Shown in pieces: positions 1 through 7,696 of a DNA stretch of 64,000 nucleotides (its first letter is position 1; each line of letters opens with the position of its first letter). The DNA is from an uncultured Muribaculaceae bacterium. Lineage in GTDB: Bacteria; Bacteroidota; Bacteroidia; Bacteroidales; Muribaculaceae. Below the pieces are notes generated by a model. It did no database searches and was not told where the DNA came from. It saw only the letters and a program-made list of their open reading frames with translations. A program made the position numbers and the translations under genes. The stretch is taken from NCBI GenBank assembly GCA_944321685.1, contig CALUMH010000012.1, positions 16,972-80,971 of the forward strand, read 5' to 3'.

Positions 1-1
1 G

Positions 2-1942
2 TATGACATAACCGAATACCTTAATTATGGCGGAGACAACGTGCTGACGGTGCGCGCCGATGCCTCGACCGAGGAAGGATGGTATTACGAGGGCGCAGGC
101 ATTCCGGGCAACGTGAAGCTCTATGCGACTGCTCCGTTACACGTTGCACACTTCGGCACACAGGTAACCACCGACATTGCCGACGACTACAGCCGGGCGG
201 CAATAAACATCTCGACAACAATAAGAAACACACGGCTCTCCGATGACTCGGCCACAGTGCGGCACACGCTGCTCGATGCCGACGGCACAGTGGCCGCACA
301 ATCGAAAGGGGTGAATTGCCACGTGGGATACAAGAGTGAAAACACCGTTCGCGAAAGCATCACACTACCAAACCCGCACTTGTGGCAACTCGACAACCCA
401 TACCTATACACAATAATCACCGATGTGATTGACAAGCAAGGAGAAACAATCGACACCTACACCACACGCATAGGTGTGCGTACAATAAAGTTCGATGCCG
501 ACAGCGGTTTCATGCTCAATGGCAAAAGGGTGAAAATCAAGGGTACCAATATGCACCTCGACCATGCCGGGGTGGGTACGGCCGTTGGCCGGGAACTGTG
601 GCGTTACCGCATCAATCGGTTAAAGTGGATGGGCAGCAATGCCATCAGAAGCTCGCACAACCCGGCATCGCCCGATATGCTCGACCTATGTGACGAGATG
701 GGTATGCTCGTAATCGACGAAAACCGTCCGATGGGCATTAACGAAGAGCAATTAAGGCAATTGCGCAGCATGATTGTGCGCGATCGCAACCACCCGTGCA
801 TAATCCTGTGGAGCATAGGCAACGAAGAGTGGGCGATAGAGGGCACTTCAGGCGGCGAGAAAATAGCCCGGTCGATGTGTGCCCATGTGCACCGGCTCGA
901 CTCGACGCGCCTTGCCACTGCCGGCAACGCGGGCGGACGCGAGTTTATCAAGGGGCTTGATGTACAAGGTTATAATTATATTAAACAAAACGATGTTGAC
1001 GGACTGCACAAGCTCAACCCGCAATGGTGCGCGGTGGGTACCGAAGAGACTTCGGGGTGCGGCACCCGCGACGTGTATTACACCGACTCATTGCAGGGGC
1101 GAATGGCCGCAATCAACCGCGAACCGGCCGGCCAACAAGACATGAAAAATGTGATAGAACGCGGTTGGAAGTTCTATGACGAACGACCCTGGCTGGGAGG
1201 ATTGTTCTACTGGACGGGGCTTGACTACCGCGGCGAACCCAACCCGATGAAATGGCCGGCAACCGGCTCGCAATTCGGCCTCATGGACTATTGCGGTTTC
1301 CCAAAGGACGAGACTTACTACCTGCGGGCTTGGTGGACGCAAGAACCGGTGTTGCACATATTGCCCCACTGGAACCTTGCCGGGCATGAAGGCGAAGAGG
1401 TGGAAATATGGGCTTACAGCAACTGCGACGAAGTGGAACTCACCGTCAACGGTCGCAACTTGGGCCGCAAGGCCATGCCGCGCAACGGGCATATTGAATG
1501 GACTGCCACTTACCGGCCCGGAACAGTTTCGGCCATCGGGTACCGGAATGGCAAGAAAGTTGCCGAATGTGTAATCGAGACCACGGGTAAAGCCTCAAAA
1601 ATCAATGCCGTTGCGCAGAAACAGTCGTTCAAAGGCGACGGGTATGACTTGGCTGTAATCGACATAGAGCTGCTCGATGACAAAGGCCGCCGTGTGCCCG
1701 ATGCCGACATCAAACTCAATGCCGCCGTCACCGGCCATGCCGAAATCATTGGTTACGGCAACGGCGACCCGGGCTTCAAGTGGCAGGAACGCCCCACACC
1801 GGGCAGCGACAAGCAGCATTTTGCCATACGCACGTTTGCAGGCCGCGCCCAACTGCTTGTGCGTCCGCTGCGCGGCAGTGACGGCACATTCACTGTCACG
1901 CTCTCAAGCGAGGGCCTTACTCCCTCGACATTAGAATTTTAA
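2..1942 (+). CDS. Glycoside hydrolase family 2 (beta-galactosidase-like), 5' end outside window
   Basis: The reading frame is open from base 2, so the N-terminal sugar-binding domain is cut by the window edge. The visible part holds the GH2 immunoglobulin-like domain, the TIM barrel and C-terminal beta domains (DUF4982-like, then an Ig-like module). GH2 landmarks are SSHNPASP and WSIGNEE; the Glu of this NE pair, encoded at 824-826, is the expected acid/base. A second Glu pair in VGTEETSG (near 1043) is a candidate nucleophile. GH2 enzymes of this type release beta-linked galactose or related sugars, usually in the periplasm or at the cell surface; the signal peptide is not in view. The exact substrate cannot be told from sequence. 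Confidence 0.88.
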   Translation, partial: YDITEYLNYGGDNVLTVRADASTEEGWYYEGAGIPGNVKLYATAPLHVAHFGTQVTTDIADDYSRAAINISTTIRNTRLSDDSATVRHTLLDADGTVAAQSKGVNCHVGYKSENTVRESITLPNPHLWQLDNPYLYTIITDVIDKQGETIDTYTTRIGVRTIKFDADSGFMLNGKRVKIKGTNMHLDHAGVGTAVGRELWRYRINRLKWMGSNAIRSSHNPASPDMLDLCDEMGMLVIDENRPMGINEEQLRQLRSMIVRDRNHPCIILWSIGNEEWAIEGTSGGEKIARSMCAHVHRLDSTRLATAGNAGGREFIKGLDVQGYNYIKQNDVDGLHKLNPQWCAVGTEETSGCGTRDVYYTDSLQGRMAAINREPAGQQDMKNVIERGWKFYDERPWLGGLFYWTGLDYRGEPNPMKWPATGSQFGLMDYCGFPKDETYYLRAWWTQEPVLHILPHWNLAGHEGEEVEIWAYSNCDEVELTVNGRNLGRKAMPRNGHIEWTATYRPGTVSAIGYRNGKKVAECVIETTGKASKINAVAQKQSFKGDGYDLAVIDIELLDDKGRRVPDADIKLNAAVTGHAEIIGYGNGDPGFKWQERPTPGSDKQHFAIRTFAGRAQLLVRPLRGSDGTFTVTLSSEGLTPSTLEF

Positions 1943-2005
1943 TATTTTTTAACTGGGGGGGGGGTAAAATATACAATTCTCCAGGTAGGGCGTGCAACTT
2001 TTCAC

Positions 2006-2013
2006 TACCTTTG
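2006..2013 (+). promoter_or_regulatory. Promoter -7 box TACCTTTG
   Basis: This is a perfect TAnnTTTG box 40 bases before the ATG at 2053. No clear TTTG -33 box is seen. Its position shows that the in-frame TTG at 2011 is not the start of the downstream gene. Confidence 0.6.
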
Positions 2014-2052
2014 CTGCATCTAAAGCTCAAAAACAATTCAATTATTCACATT

Positions 2053-4512
2053 ATGCTTAAGATTGAACGGTTTATAGCAACTTTATTTGCAGCAGTGTCA
2101 TTCACGTGTATTGCATCGGCTCAATACAGCGTGCGCGGCGAGGTGATTGACAGCACAGGAACAGGCGAACCATACGCCACCATACGCATATACTCGGCAA
2201 CCGACACCACACGGGCGGTGACAATGGGAGTCACCGCCGAGAACGGCACATTCAACCAAGCCCTCTCCCGGGCCGGCAGTTACCGCTTGTCGGTGGCCTC
2301 GGTGGGAAAGCAGGAAATAAAGCGTAACTTCGAGGTCAGCGATGCCAATCGCCATGCCGACCTCGGACGCATGGTGGCACGTGTGGCCGACAATGTGCTT
2401 GGCGAAGTGGAAGTGGTGGCACAGAAACCGCTCGTCACTGCCGAAATCGACCGTCTTAGCTACGATGTGGCAAGCGATGAAGATGCCAAAGCAAGCAGCA
2501 TACTCGAAATGCTGAAAAAGGTGCCAATGGTGACCGTTGACGGACAAGACAACATTCGGGTAAACGGCAGCAGCGATTTCAAGATATACAAGAACGGACA
2601 CCCCGACAACACGCTCTCGGGCAACCCGTCGCAAGTGCTGAAGTCAATCCCGGCCGACATGGTGGAAAAAATAGAAGTCATCACCGAACCCGGCGCAAAA
2701 TATGATGCCGAAGGTGTTAACGGCATCCTCAACATAGTGATGAAAGACAACAGCCGCATCGACGGCATAATGGGCTCGCTTTACGCGCAATACAACACCC
2801 TGGGGCAACCGGGAGGCAACCTGTATCTCACCACAAGCCTCAACGACAAGCTGACGGCAAGCGTCAACTACTCGTATGTCAACATCGGCGGCGACATAAA
2901 GCAATACAACGACCGCTCGTTCACATACCGTGAAACTGGCAACCACGAAACCGGCAGCATCTGGATGAATAATCAAGGGAACTTGCAATTTGCCTCGCTC
3001 GACCTGAGCTACGAAATCGACACGCTTAACCTTGTCACAGCCTCGTTCAGCGGCTACGCGCTCGGCATCGACCAACATGGGGCCAACTCCACACAGATGT
3101 TCGACCAGGCCGGCAACTCGCTATATTCCTACGTGCAGCGGTTCGATGACGGGCAGCAATACAACTACTTCAACGTAAGCGGACGGCTCGACTACCAGCA
3201 CCTCACACATCGCAAGGGCGAGGCACTGAACTTCTCCTACCTGCTATCGGCATCCGGCACGGGCTCTGTATATGACTCTCGTTACGAAGACCTCGTTAAC
3301 CCACAATTCGACTACACACGCTACATTTACGACTCCGACCAAAAGATGTGGGAACACACCTTCCAGCTCGACTACACCCGCCCCTTCGGCGACAAGCACA
3401 AGCTCGACGTGGGCGCAAAATACATCTTCCGCCGCAACCACAGCGCAAGCAGCACCCGGCAAGACGAGCAGGCACCCGTGCCGCTCGACTTCATGCACCG
3501 CACCCACGTGGGCGCAGCCTATGGCGAATACTCGTTCTCGTCGGGGCCGTGGATGGCTCGTGCGGGTCTGCGCTACGAGTTTGCCCGCATGACGGCCGAC
3601 TACCGCACCGGCAACTCGCCATTCATGGGCAAGAACCTCAACGACCTTGTGCCAACGCTTAGCGTAGGCTACCGGCTTGACGACAAAAATAACTTGCGGC
3701 TCAACTTCTCCACGCGCATCAACCGCCCCGGCATAAGCTACCTCGACCCCACCGTCAACGAGTCGCCCACCGAGGTGAAACAGGGCAACCCGTCACTCGT
3801 GAGCGCACGCAACCACTCGCTGCAAGCCACCTACACCTATATCCACCCCAAGCTTACACTCAACGCCACATTAGGCGGCCTGCTCAGCAACGACCAAATC
3901 ACCCAGCTCATATACACCGACGGCGACACTCGCCACGAGACCTACGGCAACATCGGCCGCCAGCGCAACGGTTGGCTTAACCTGTATGCCCAGTGGATGC
4001 CAACGACGAAGACAAACGTGTCGGTCAACGCATCGGTCACATACAACCGCTACCAAAACTACGACCTCGGCCTCGACAACAGCCGCTGGGGCGTGAGCCT
4101 CTTCGCCCGTGCCTCGCAGGAGCTGCCATGGAAACTGCGCCTGAGCCTGAGCGGTGGCCGCAACGGCGGCGGCACCTGGGACTTGTATAGCTACTCCCGC
4201 CCCAGTTACTTCTATATGCTGGGGCTACAACGCTCGTTCCTCAAGGACGACCGCCTCACCGTGCAGCTGTTCGCCATGAACCCGTTCTCGGGCAAATACC
4301 AAAAGTACGAGGCCGTGACGCGATACGGCGACTATACAGGACTGGAAATAAGCCGATACCCCCAGCGGATGTTTCAAGTAGCGGTATCCTTCACTTTTGG
4401 CTCGCTAAAGGCATCGGTGAAAAAGACCCGTACCACCATCACCAACGACGATGTTGTCGGCGGTGGCCGCGACAACGCCCCTGCTACCGGCACCTCCCCA
4501 ACCGGCAACTAA
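2053..4512 (+). CDS. Outer-membrane beta-barrel receptor (TonB-dependent-receptor-like, OMP_b-brl_3 type)
   Basis: 819 residues. A signal peptide (FAAVSFTCIASAQ) is followed by a carboxypeptidase-regulatory-like beta-sandwich (about residues 25-105), a plug-like domain (about 120-235, with IRVNGSSDFKIYKNG and VEKIEVITEPGAKYDAEG), and a long C-terminal barrel rich in alternating aromatic strands. This order fits the Bacteroidetes outer membrane beta-barrel family related to TonB-dependent receptors. I chose the ATG at 2053 because the upstream in-frame TTG lies inside the promoter. The tail after the last strand is Gly/Thr/Pro rich. The substrate is unknown. It has its own promoter, so it is probably not co-transcribed with the GH2 gene. 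Confidence 0.85.
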   Translation: MLKIERFIATLFAAVSFTCIASAQYSVRGEVIDSTGTGEPYATIRIYSATDTTRAVTMGVTAENGTFNQALSRAGSYRLSVASVGKQEIKRNFEVSDANRHADLGRMVARVADNVLGEVEVVAQKPLVTAEIDRLSYDVASDEDAKASSILEMLKKVPMVTVDGQDNIRVNGSSDFKIYKNGHPDNTLSGNPSQVLKSIPADMVEKIEVITEPGAKYDAEGVNGILNIVMKDNSRIDGIMGSLYAQYNTLGQPGGNLYLTTSLNDKLTASVNYSYVNIGGDIKQYNDRSFTYRETGNHETGSIWMNNQGNLQFASLDLSYEIDTLNLVTASFSGYALGIDQHGANSTQMFDQAGNSLYSYVQRFDDGQQYNYFNVSGRLDYQHLTHRKGEALNFSYLLSASGTGSVYDSRYEDLVNPQFDYTRYIYDSDQKMWEHTFQLDYTRPFGDKHKLDVGAKYIFRRNHSASSTRQDEQAPVPLDFMHRTHVGAAYGEYSFSSGPWMARAGLRYEFARMTADYRTGNSPFMGKNLNDLVPTLSVGYRLDDKNNLRLNFSTRINRPGISYLDPTVNESPTEVKQGNPSLVSARNHSLQATYTYIHPKLTLNATLGGLLSNDQITQLIYTDGDTRHETYGNIGRQRNGWLNLYAQWMPTTKTNVSVNASVTYNRYQNYDLGLDNSRWGVSLFARASQELPWKLRLSLSGGRNGGGTWDLYSYSRPSYFYMLGLQRSFLKDDRLTVQLFAMNPFSGKYQKYEAVTRYGDYTGLEISRYPQRMFQVAVSFTFGSLKASVKKTRTTITNDDVVGGGRDNAPATGTSPTGN

Positions 4513-4538
4513 CCACCTACAATATCAATTGCAGGATG

Positions 4539-4635
4539 GTGTGTCGAAATGCAAATTCAGGGGGCGACAAAGCAGTCCAATCTGCGGTAACCGATGTGTG
4601 AGGCAAAGCCGAACCATCGGAACATTAAACCACAC
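4539..4635 (+). repeat. Dispersed 280-bp repeat, truncated copy A
   Basis: This matches only the left end of the repeat family (copies B to F). It keeps the terminal part with CCAATCTGCGGTAACCGATG and the GAAC.ATCGG segment, then diverges before the internal palindrome. It lies directly after the receptor stop codon and before the non-coding RNA promoter. Confidence 0.75.
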
Positions 4636-4684
4636 CTCACGAAACATATATTTCTGCCATGATGGCAATTTCATGCAGGCACTA

Positions 4685-4716
4685 TTTGCTTTTGCGCCCA
4701 GTTTGTACTATCTTTG
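4685..4716 (+). promoter_or_regulatory. Strong promoter of the putative ncRNA
   Basis: TTTG at 4685-4688 and TATCTTTG at 4709-4716 are separated by 20 bases, the expected Bacteroidetes -33/-7 spacing. The upstream part (TTTGCTTTTGCGC) is nearly the same as in the promoters in front of ychF. Confidence 0.7.
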
Positions 4717-4721
4717 CCATA

Positions 4722-5030
4722 AGCAACCGGCCCAGAGGGGTTAGAGGGCTGCGATAATTAAGGACTAAGACGTTACCATGTGTTATCTTTCGGTTCCAAA
4801 TCTCGCAAATTTGAACTCACAGGAAGATAGAGCAACGGGGGAACGTCCACTCGAAAGGTATGTTATATCCTTTGCATTGCACCGATTATGATGCGATGTA
4901 TTTATGTTTATACATACATCTCGGCGTGGGCTGGCTGCGTTGCTTATCTCTGTGAGTGGGCAATGCGAGAGCCTGGAACCGAGGTAAGCAGAAGTACAGA
5001 CTCCCACGTCTTTAGTTTTGTTTAATACCT
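4722..5030 (+). ncRNA. Putative structured non-coding RNA (6S-like candidate)
   Basis: A strong promoter drives about 300 bases with no credible ORF. The sequence can fold as a closed, branched structure. ACTAAGAC (4764-4771) pairs with GTCTTTAGT (5007-5015, one bulge) as an outer stem. TATCTT (4784-4789) pairs with AAGATA (4824-4829), enclosing GGTTCCAAAT/ATTTGAACT (4792-4801 and 4809-4817). GTGGG (4926-4930) pairs with CCCAC (5002-5006). Size, promoter strength and the closed shape suggest a housekeeping RNA such as a Bacteroidales 6S-like RNA, but I saw no diagnostic primary sequence. RNase P, tmRNA and SRP consensus motifs were looked for and not found. The 3' end is approximate. Confidence 0.5.
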
Positions 5031-5139
5031 ATATTCGAGGGGAGTGCTTATCGGGCGAGTGCCGCAAAAAAGCAATCGAATCTGTGTAAATGAGTGTGAC
5101 AATGCTTTTTGCGGAGATTAAAAAGGACTTCTATTATTT

Positions 5140-5382
5140 ATGATTAACATCGGGGAACTGATACATGAAAAGGTCAGGGAGCAAGGCAAATCGGTCACAT
5201 GGCTTGCCCGCAGGCTCAATTACAGCCGCACCAACATCTACAAAATCTTCAACAAACCATCAATCGACACCGACGTACTACTGCGCATCAGCGATGCCCT
5301 CGGCTACGACTTCTTCTACATATATTCCCGGGAACTGCAACGTGACCGCAACTCAGATTCCAACCACCATATTTCCCCGTAG
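5140..5382 (+). CDS. Small HTH (XRE-like) DNA-binding protein
   Basis: 80 residues. Residues 5-60 (IGELIHEKVREQGKSVTWLARRLNYSRTNIYKIFN, given here only as the region) read as a helix-turn-helix of the XRE/Cro type: a first helix, a turn around KSVTWLARRL, and a recognition helix around SRTNIYKIF. The tail (ELQRDRNSDSNHH) is polar and probably disordered. A lone HTH domain of this size is usually a repressor or an accessory regulator; its target is unknown. It has its own intrinsic terminator, so it looks monocistronic, and follows the putative ncRNA. Confidence 0.75.
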   Translation: MINIGELIHEKVREQGKSVTWLARRLNYSRTNIYKIFNKPSIDTDVLLRISDALGYDFFYIYSRELQRDRNSDSNHHISP

Positions 5383-5384
5383 AG

Positions 5385-5412
5385 AAGGTGTGTCGAAAAG
5401 CACACCTTTTTT
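5385..5412 (+). terminator. Intrinsic terminator
   Basis: AAGGTGTG (5385-5392) pairs perfectly with CACACCTT (5401-5408) across an 8-base loop and runs into a T tract. It starts three bases after the HTH stop codon. Confidence 0.9.
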
Positions 5413-5430
5413 ATGTACAAAGAGGGTAAA

Positions 5431-5703
5431 GTCAAAATGTAAATTCAAGGGGGCAAAGCCGTCCAATCTGCGATAACCGGCGGCGCAGCGACCGCCAATG
5501 GGTGAGTAGCAAGCCGTCGATAAGACCATGCATTAACAATGCTCGGCCTCAAAGAGGTCGAACACAGTGAACCGTAATACATTCGACCTCTTTGAGGCCG
5601 TTCCAATGATAGTTTTATGCTCCGATGGTTCGGCTTCGCCTCACACATCGGTTACCTCAAATTGGACGGCTTTGCCGCCCAATCTGCATTTTTGACACAT
5701 CTT
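5431..5703 (-). repeat. Dispersed 280-bp repeat, copy B (reverse orientation)
   Basis: This full-length copy is inverted relative to copies C to F. Its ends are imperfect inverted repeats (GTCAAAATG... and ...TTTTGACACATC, with GGCAAAGCCGTCCAAT inside each). It carries the internal palindrome GGCCTCAAAGAGGTCGAA / TTCGACCTCTTTGAGGCC. Short ORFs across it are by-products of the repeat and are not called as genes. Confidence 0.85.
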
Positions 5704-5776
5704 CCCGATGACGATAATGGTTGATTTACAATGTTTATATAATGCAGCAGTTGTAGAGAGGTAACATAGCATTTTT

Positions 5777-5821
5777 ATGTCCTACCGGTGTACCCAAGTT
5801 GTTGACATATAAACCAATCGG
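5777..5821 (+). repeat. 45-bp direct repeat, left copy
   Basis: ACCGGTGTACCCAAGTTG lies in a 45-base block that recurs at 6293-6337 with 42 of 45 bases identical. The two copies bracket the small membrane-protein gene at 5901-6221. Confidence 0.85.
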
Positions 5822-5900
5822 GTACATGTATGCAAGCCTAATCAGCGACATTTCCATTTATTTTGCAATACATTAATCTGAAATCTCAAATTTGCAAAAT

Positions 5901-6221
5901 ATGAATTTTGACATTGTTGAAAAAATAGTCAAATATGCAGTAATCGGAGCATTCTTTTTAGGAGTATTGTGGCTATTTGAAATCGGCCCATTCGAAGAAA
6001 AAACTAGCACATACCAACCAACATTTACCGGAACCAGTTCTTCATATTGGACAGCCAATGCATATTTCATCGATGGTTCCTTTTTTGGAAAGATAAAAGT
6101 ATATCGCGATTATATCATAACTCCATATGGAGAAAAACGTAATTACTATAGCACAACCGGCACCGGAAATACCTATTATGCTTATTTTGCCAGTATGGGT
6201 ACATACTATATTTATTTTTAG
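5901..6221 (+). CDS. Hypothetical small membrane protein
   Basis: 106 residues from the ATG at 5901; the TTG three codons upstream is less likely. There is one hydrophobic segment (IVKYAVIGAFFLGVLWLF, about residues 8-26), then a Tyr/Thr/Ser-rich polar region, suggesting a single-pass protein with an outside C-terminal part. Codon and base use are clearly more AT-rich than the neighbours. The gene sits between two 45-bp direct repeats, which suggests a recently acquired or removable unit. I do not recognise a family and cannot propose a function. Confidence 0.5.
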   Translation: MNFDIVEKIVKYAVIGAFFLGVLWLFEIGPFEEKTSTYQPTFTGTSSSYWTANAYFIDGSFFGKIKVYRDYIITPYGEKRNYYSTTGTGNTYYAYFASMGTYYIYF

Positions 6222-6292
6222 AAATTTGACCATACACAAAAATACATAACAACAAACTTATGGTGTAAATCAATGTCTCTAATACAAACTTA

Positions 6293-6337
6293 ATGTCTCA
6301 CCGGTGTACCCAAGTTGTTGACATATAAACTAATCGG
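6293..6337 (+). repeat. 45-bp direct repeat, right copy
   Basis: This is the second copy of the block at 5777-5821, differing at three bases. It ends 115 bases before the ATG at 6453, so it may also carry regulatory sequence for the RiPP locus. Confidence 0.85.
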
Positions 6338-6452
6338 AAACACAAACTACAGTCGCAATACGTTTATTATTCATTACTTTGCTTACATAATCTTAAAATT
6401 AAATTCTGTAAGTTCATTTGTTCATTACCAATATCACATAAAAACAATTATT

Positions 6453-6977
6453 ATGAAAAAAATCAAGATGTTGCTGATTACCATTGCCATGCTGCTGCCA
6501 TCGTTGGCGAGTGCCGATGTGCCTGCGTGGGAATGGGGGCCAAAGTATATGGGCGAAATGCACATAGGCTATGGCACTTCCAGAAAACAAAACGGGTACA
6601 AGGCATATTGCGGGCGCGCGATGCTTGGCACATTGCAGGGCGTACAATTATCTAATTACCTGTCGGCAGCCGTGGGAGTAGATGCCGTGATGTTCACACA
6701 TTATTACAAAGGACAAGATATGCGTTTCAATATGGACGTGTATCTCGACCTGCGTGGCTACTACCCGCTTAGCGACAATTTCGCCCCGTTCCTCGACCTC
6801 GGCCTTGGCACATTCTTCAATGTACATCCGTGGAATGACGGCCAAACGGCATTTTTCTGTCAATTTGGCCCGGGCTTCAGATACCGCAAGTTCAACTTCA
6901 GTTGCGGTCTGCAACAACACGACACAGGCCCTACCGGCTTGACTACATTTTACACCAAAATAGGCCTTTATTTCTAA
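6453..6977 (+). CDS. Small secreted outer-membrane beta-barrel-like protein
   Basis: 174 residues. I start it at the ATG at 6453, which gives a clean signal peptide (KKIKMLLITIAMLLPSLASA); the longer upstream extension has no support. The mature part has alternating hydrophobic strands (NMDVYLDLRGYYPL, FAPFLDLGLGTFF) and ends in an aromatic residue (YTKIGLYF), as expected for a small outer-membrane barrel of about eight strands. It is 18 bases upstream of the Cys-rich precursor gene and probably shares its transcript. A role in surface display or sensing of the modified peptide is possible but is only inference. Confidence 0.65.
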   Translation: MKKIKMLLITIAMLLPSLASADVPAWEWGPKYMGEMHIGYGTSRKQNGYKAYCGRAMLGTLQGVQLSNYLSAAVGVDAVMFTHYYKGQDMRFNMDVYLDLRGYYPLSDNFAPFLDLGLGTFFNVHPWNDGQTAFFCQFGPGFRYRKFNFSCGLQQHDTGPTGLTTFYTKIGLYF

Positions 6978-6980
6978 CTA

Positions 6981-6987
6981 AGGGAGG
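6981..6987 (+). promoter_or_regulatory. Unusually strong Shine-Dalgarno site before the precursor gene
   Basis: AGGGAGG sits 8 bases before the ATG at 6996. Most genes in this window, as in Bacteroidetes generally, have no such site, so this one may serve high-level translation of the precursor. Confidence 0.65.
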
Positions 6988-6995
6988 AAACGATT

Positions 6996-7343
6996 ATGGA
7001 AAAAAACAAGATAAAGAAAAACGAACAAGAAGAAATAATATCGCGCCGCCGCTTTTTCCGCCGCGCTGCCGGCATGGTGCTGCCGGCAATAGCATTGGCC
7101 GCAATGCCGCGCTTGCTTACTTCATGCGAAATCGATGAGCCGTATCCCGGAGACATTATCGGTGACGGAGGAAGCAGTGGCTCAAGCGGAGGAAGTAGAT
7201 GCGGTGGTATGTGTACAATGAATTGCAGAAATGAATGCAGATCGTTGAGTGCATACCAACCAGCTTCATGCTCCGGATCAACGTGCAAATCGGCCTGTAT
7301 GCGTACATGTAAAAATTGCTGCTACCATACAAACAAGCATTAA
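6996..7343 (+). CDS. CXXX-repeat RiPP precursor: Tat-exported Cys-rich lipoprotein
   Basis: 115 residues. The leader carries a twin-arginine motif SRRRFFRR (residues 16-23), a hydrophobic stretch, and a lipobox LLTSC with the lipidation Cys at 44. A Gly/Ser linker (54-67) follows. The core has Cys at 69, 73, 77 and 81, and at 97, 101, 105 and 109, so two blocks of four Cys spaced every fourth residue, plus Cys 92 and 108 out of register. Such CXXX repeats are the defined target of the radical SAM maturase family encoded just downstream. The sequence therefore suggests that the core is modified in the cytoplasm, then exported folded by Tat and anchored as a lipoprotein. The chemistry (for example thioether links or metal binding) cannot be read from sequence. 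Confidence 0.85.
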   Translation: MEKNKIKKNEQEEIISRRRFFRRAAGMVLPAIALAAMPRLLTSCEIDEPYPGDIIGDGGSSGSSGGSRCGGMCTMNCRNECRSLSAYQPASCSGSTCKSACMRTCKNCCYHTNKH

Positions 7344-7510
7344 TAATGTAACAACAAAGCTCTAAATATTAAGGCAGCAATGGCTATGATACATAGCAGT
7401 CTTCGCACACGATAGTAATGCCTACGTTTCGATAAACACATCAAATGCACACACCGCACATCGGGAGGAATGTAACCCGTAGGGAGTGTATCAAAATATG
7501 ATTTTGCCTC

Positions 7511-7540
7511 TGTAGAGACGCAAAATTTTGCGTCTCTACA
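7511..7540. repeat. 30-bp perfect GTAGAGAC-type palindrome
   Basis: TGTAGAGACGCAAAA is followed directly by its reverse complement. It lies in the 353-base gap between the precursor gene and the CxxC-rich gene, in which I see no other feature than this and the next palindrome. Related palindromes are at 7587, 36683 and 47392. Confidence 0.8.
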
Positions 7541-7586
7541 ACTGTTACATTATATAAAACATTGTAAATCAATTGTTACTATCATC

Positions 7587-7608
7587 GAGACGATGTGCAC
7601 ATCGTCTC
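7587..7608. repeat. 22-bp perfect palindrome
   Basis: GAGACGATGTG is followed directly by its reverse complement. The right flank (TCTCTACA) matches the end of the neighbouring palindrome at 7511-7540, so it is probably a variant of the same element. Confidence 0.75.
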
Positions 7609-7696
7609 TACAAATTTAATGTCGGAATTATGATATACCTCTACAAAAAATCATTATCCAAGCTGTCTCTTTTTATATTTACAAAAGCAAACTGTT

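Noticed and set aside
2011..2052. Longer N-terminus for the outer-membrane receptor starting at TTG 2011
   Set aside because: The codon lies inside the TACCTTTG promoter box, and the ATG at 2053 gives a normal signal peptide.
4722..5030. RNase P RNA, tmRNA or SRP RNA as identity of the structured RNA
   Set aside because: The conserved GAGGAAAGTCC of RNase P, the tRNA-like end and tag frame of tmRNA, and the SRP domain IV motif were looked for and not found.
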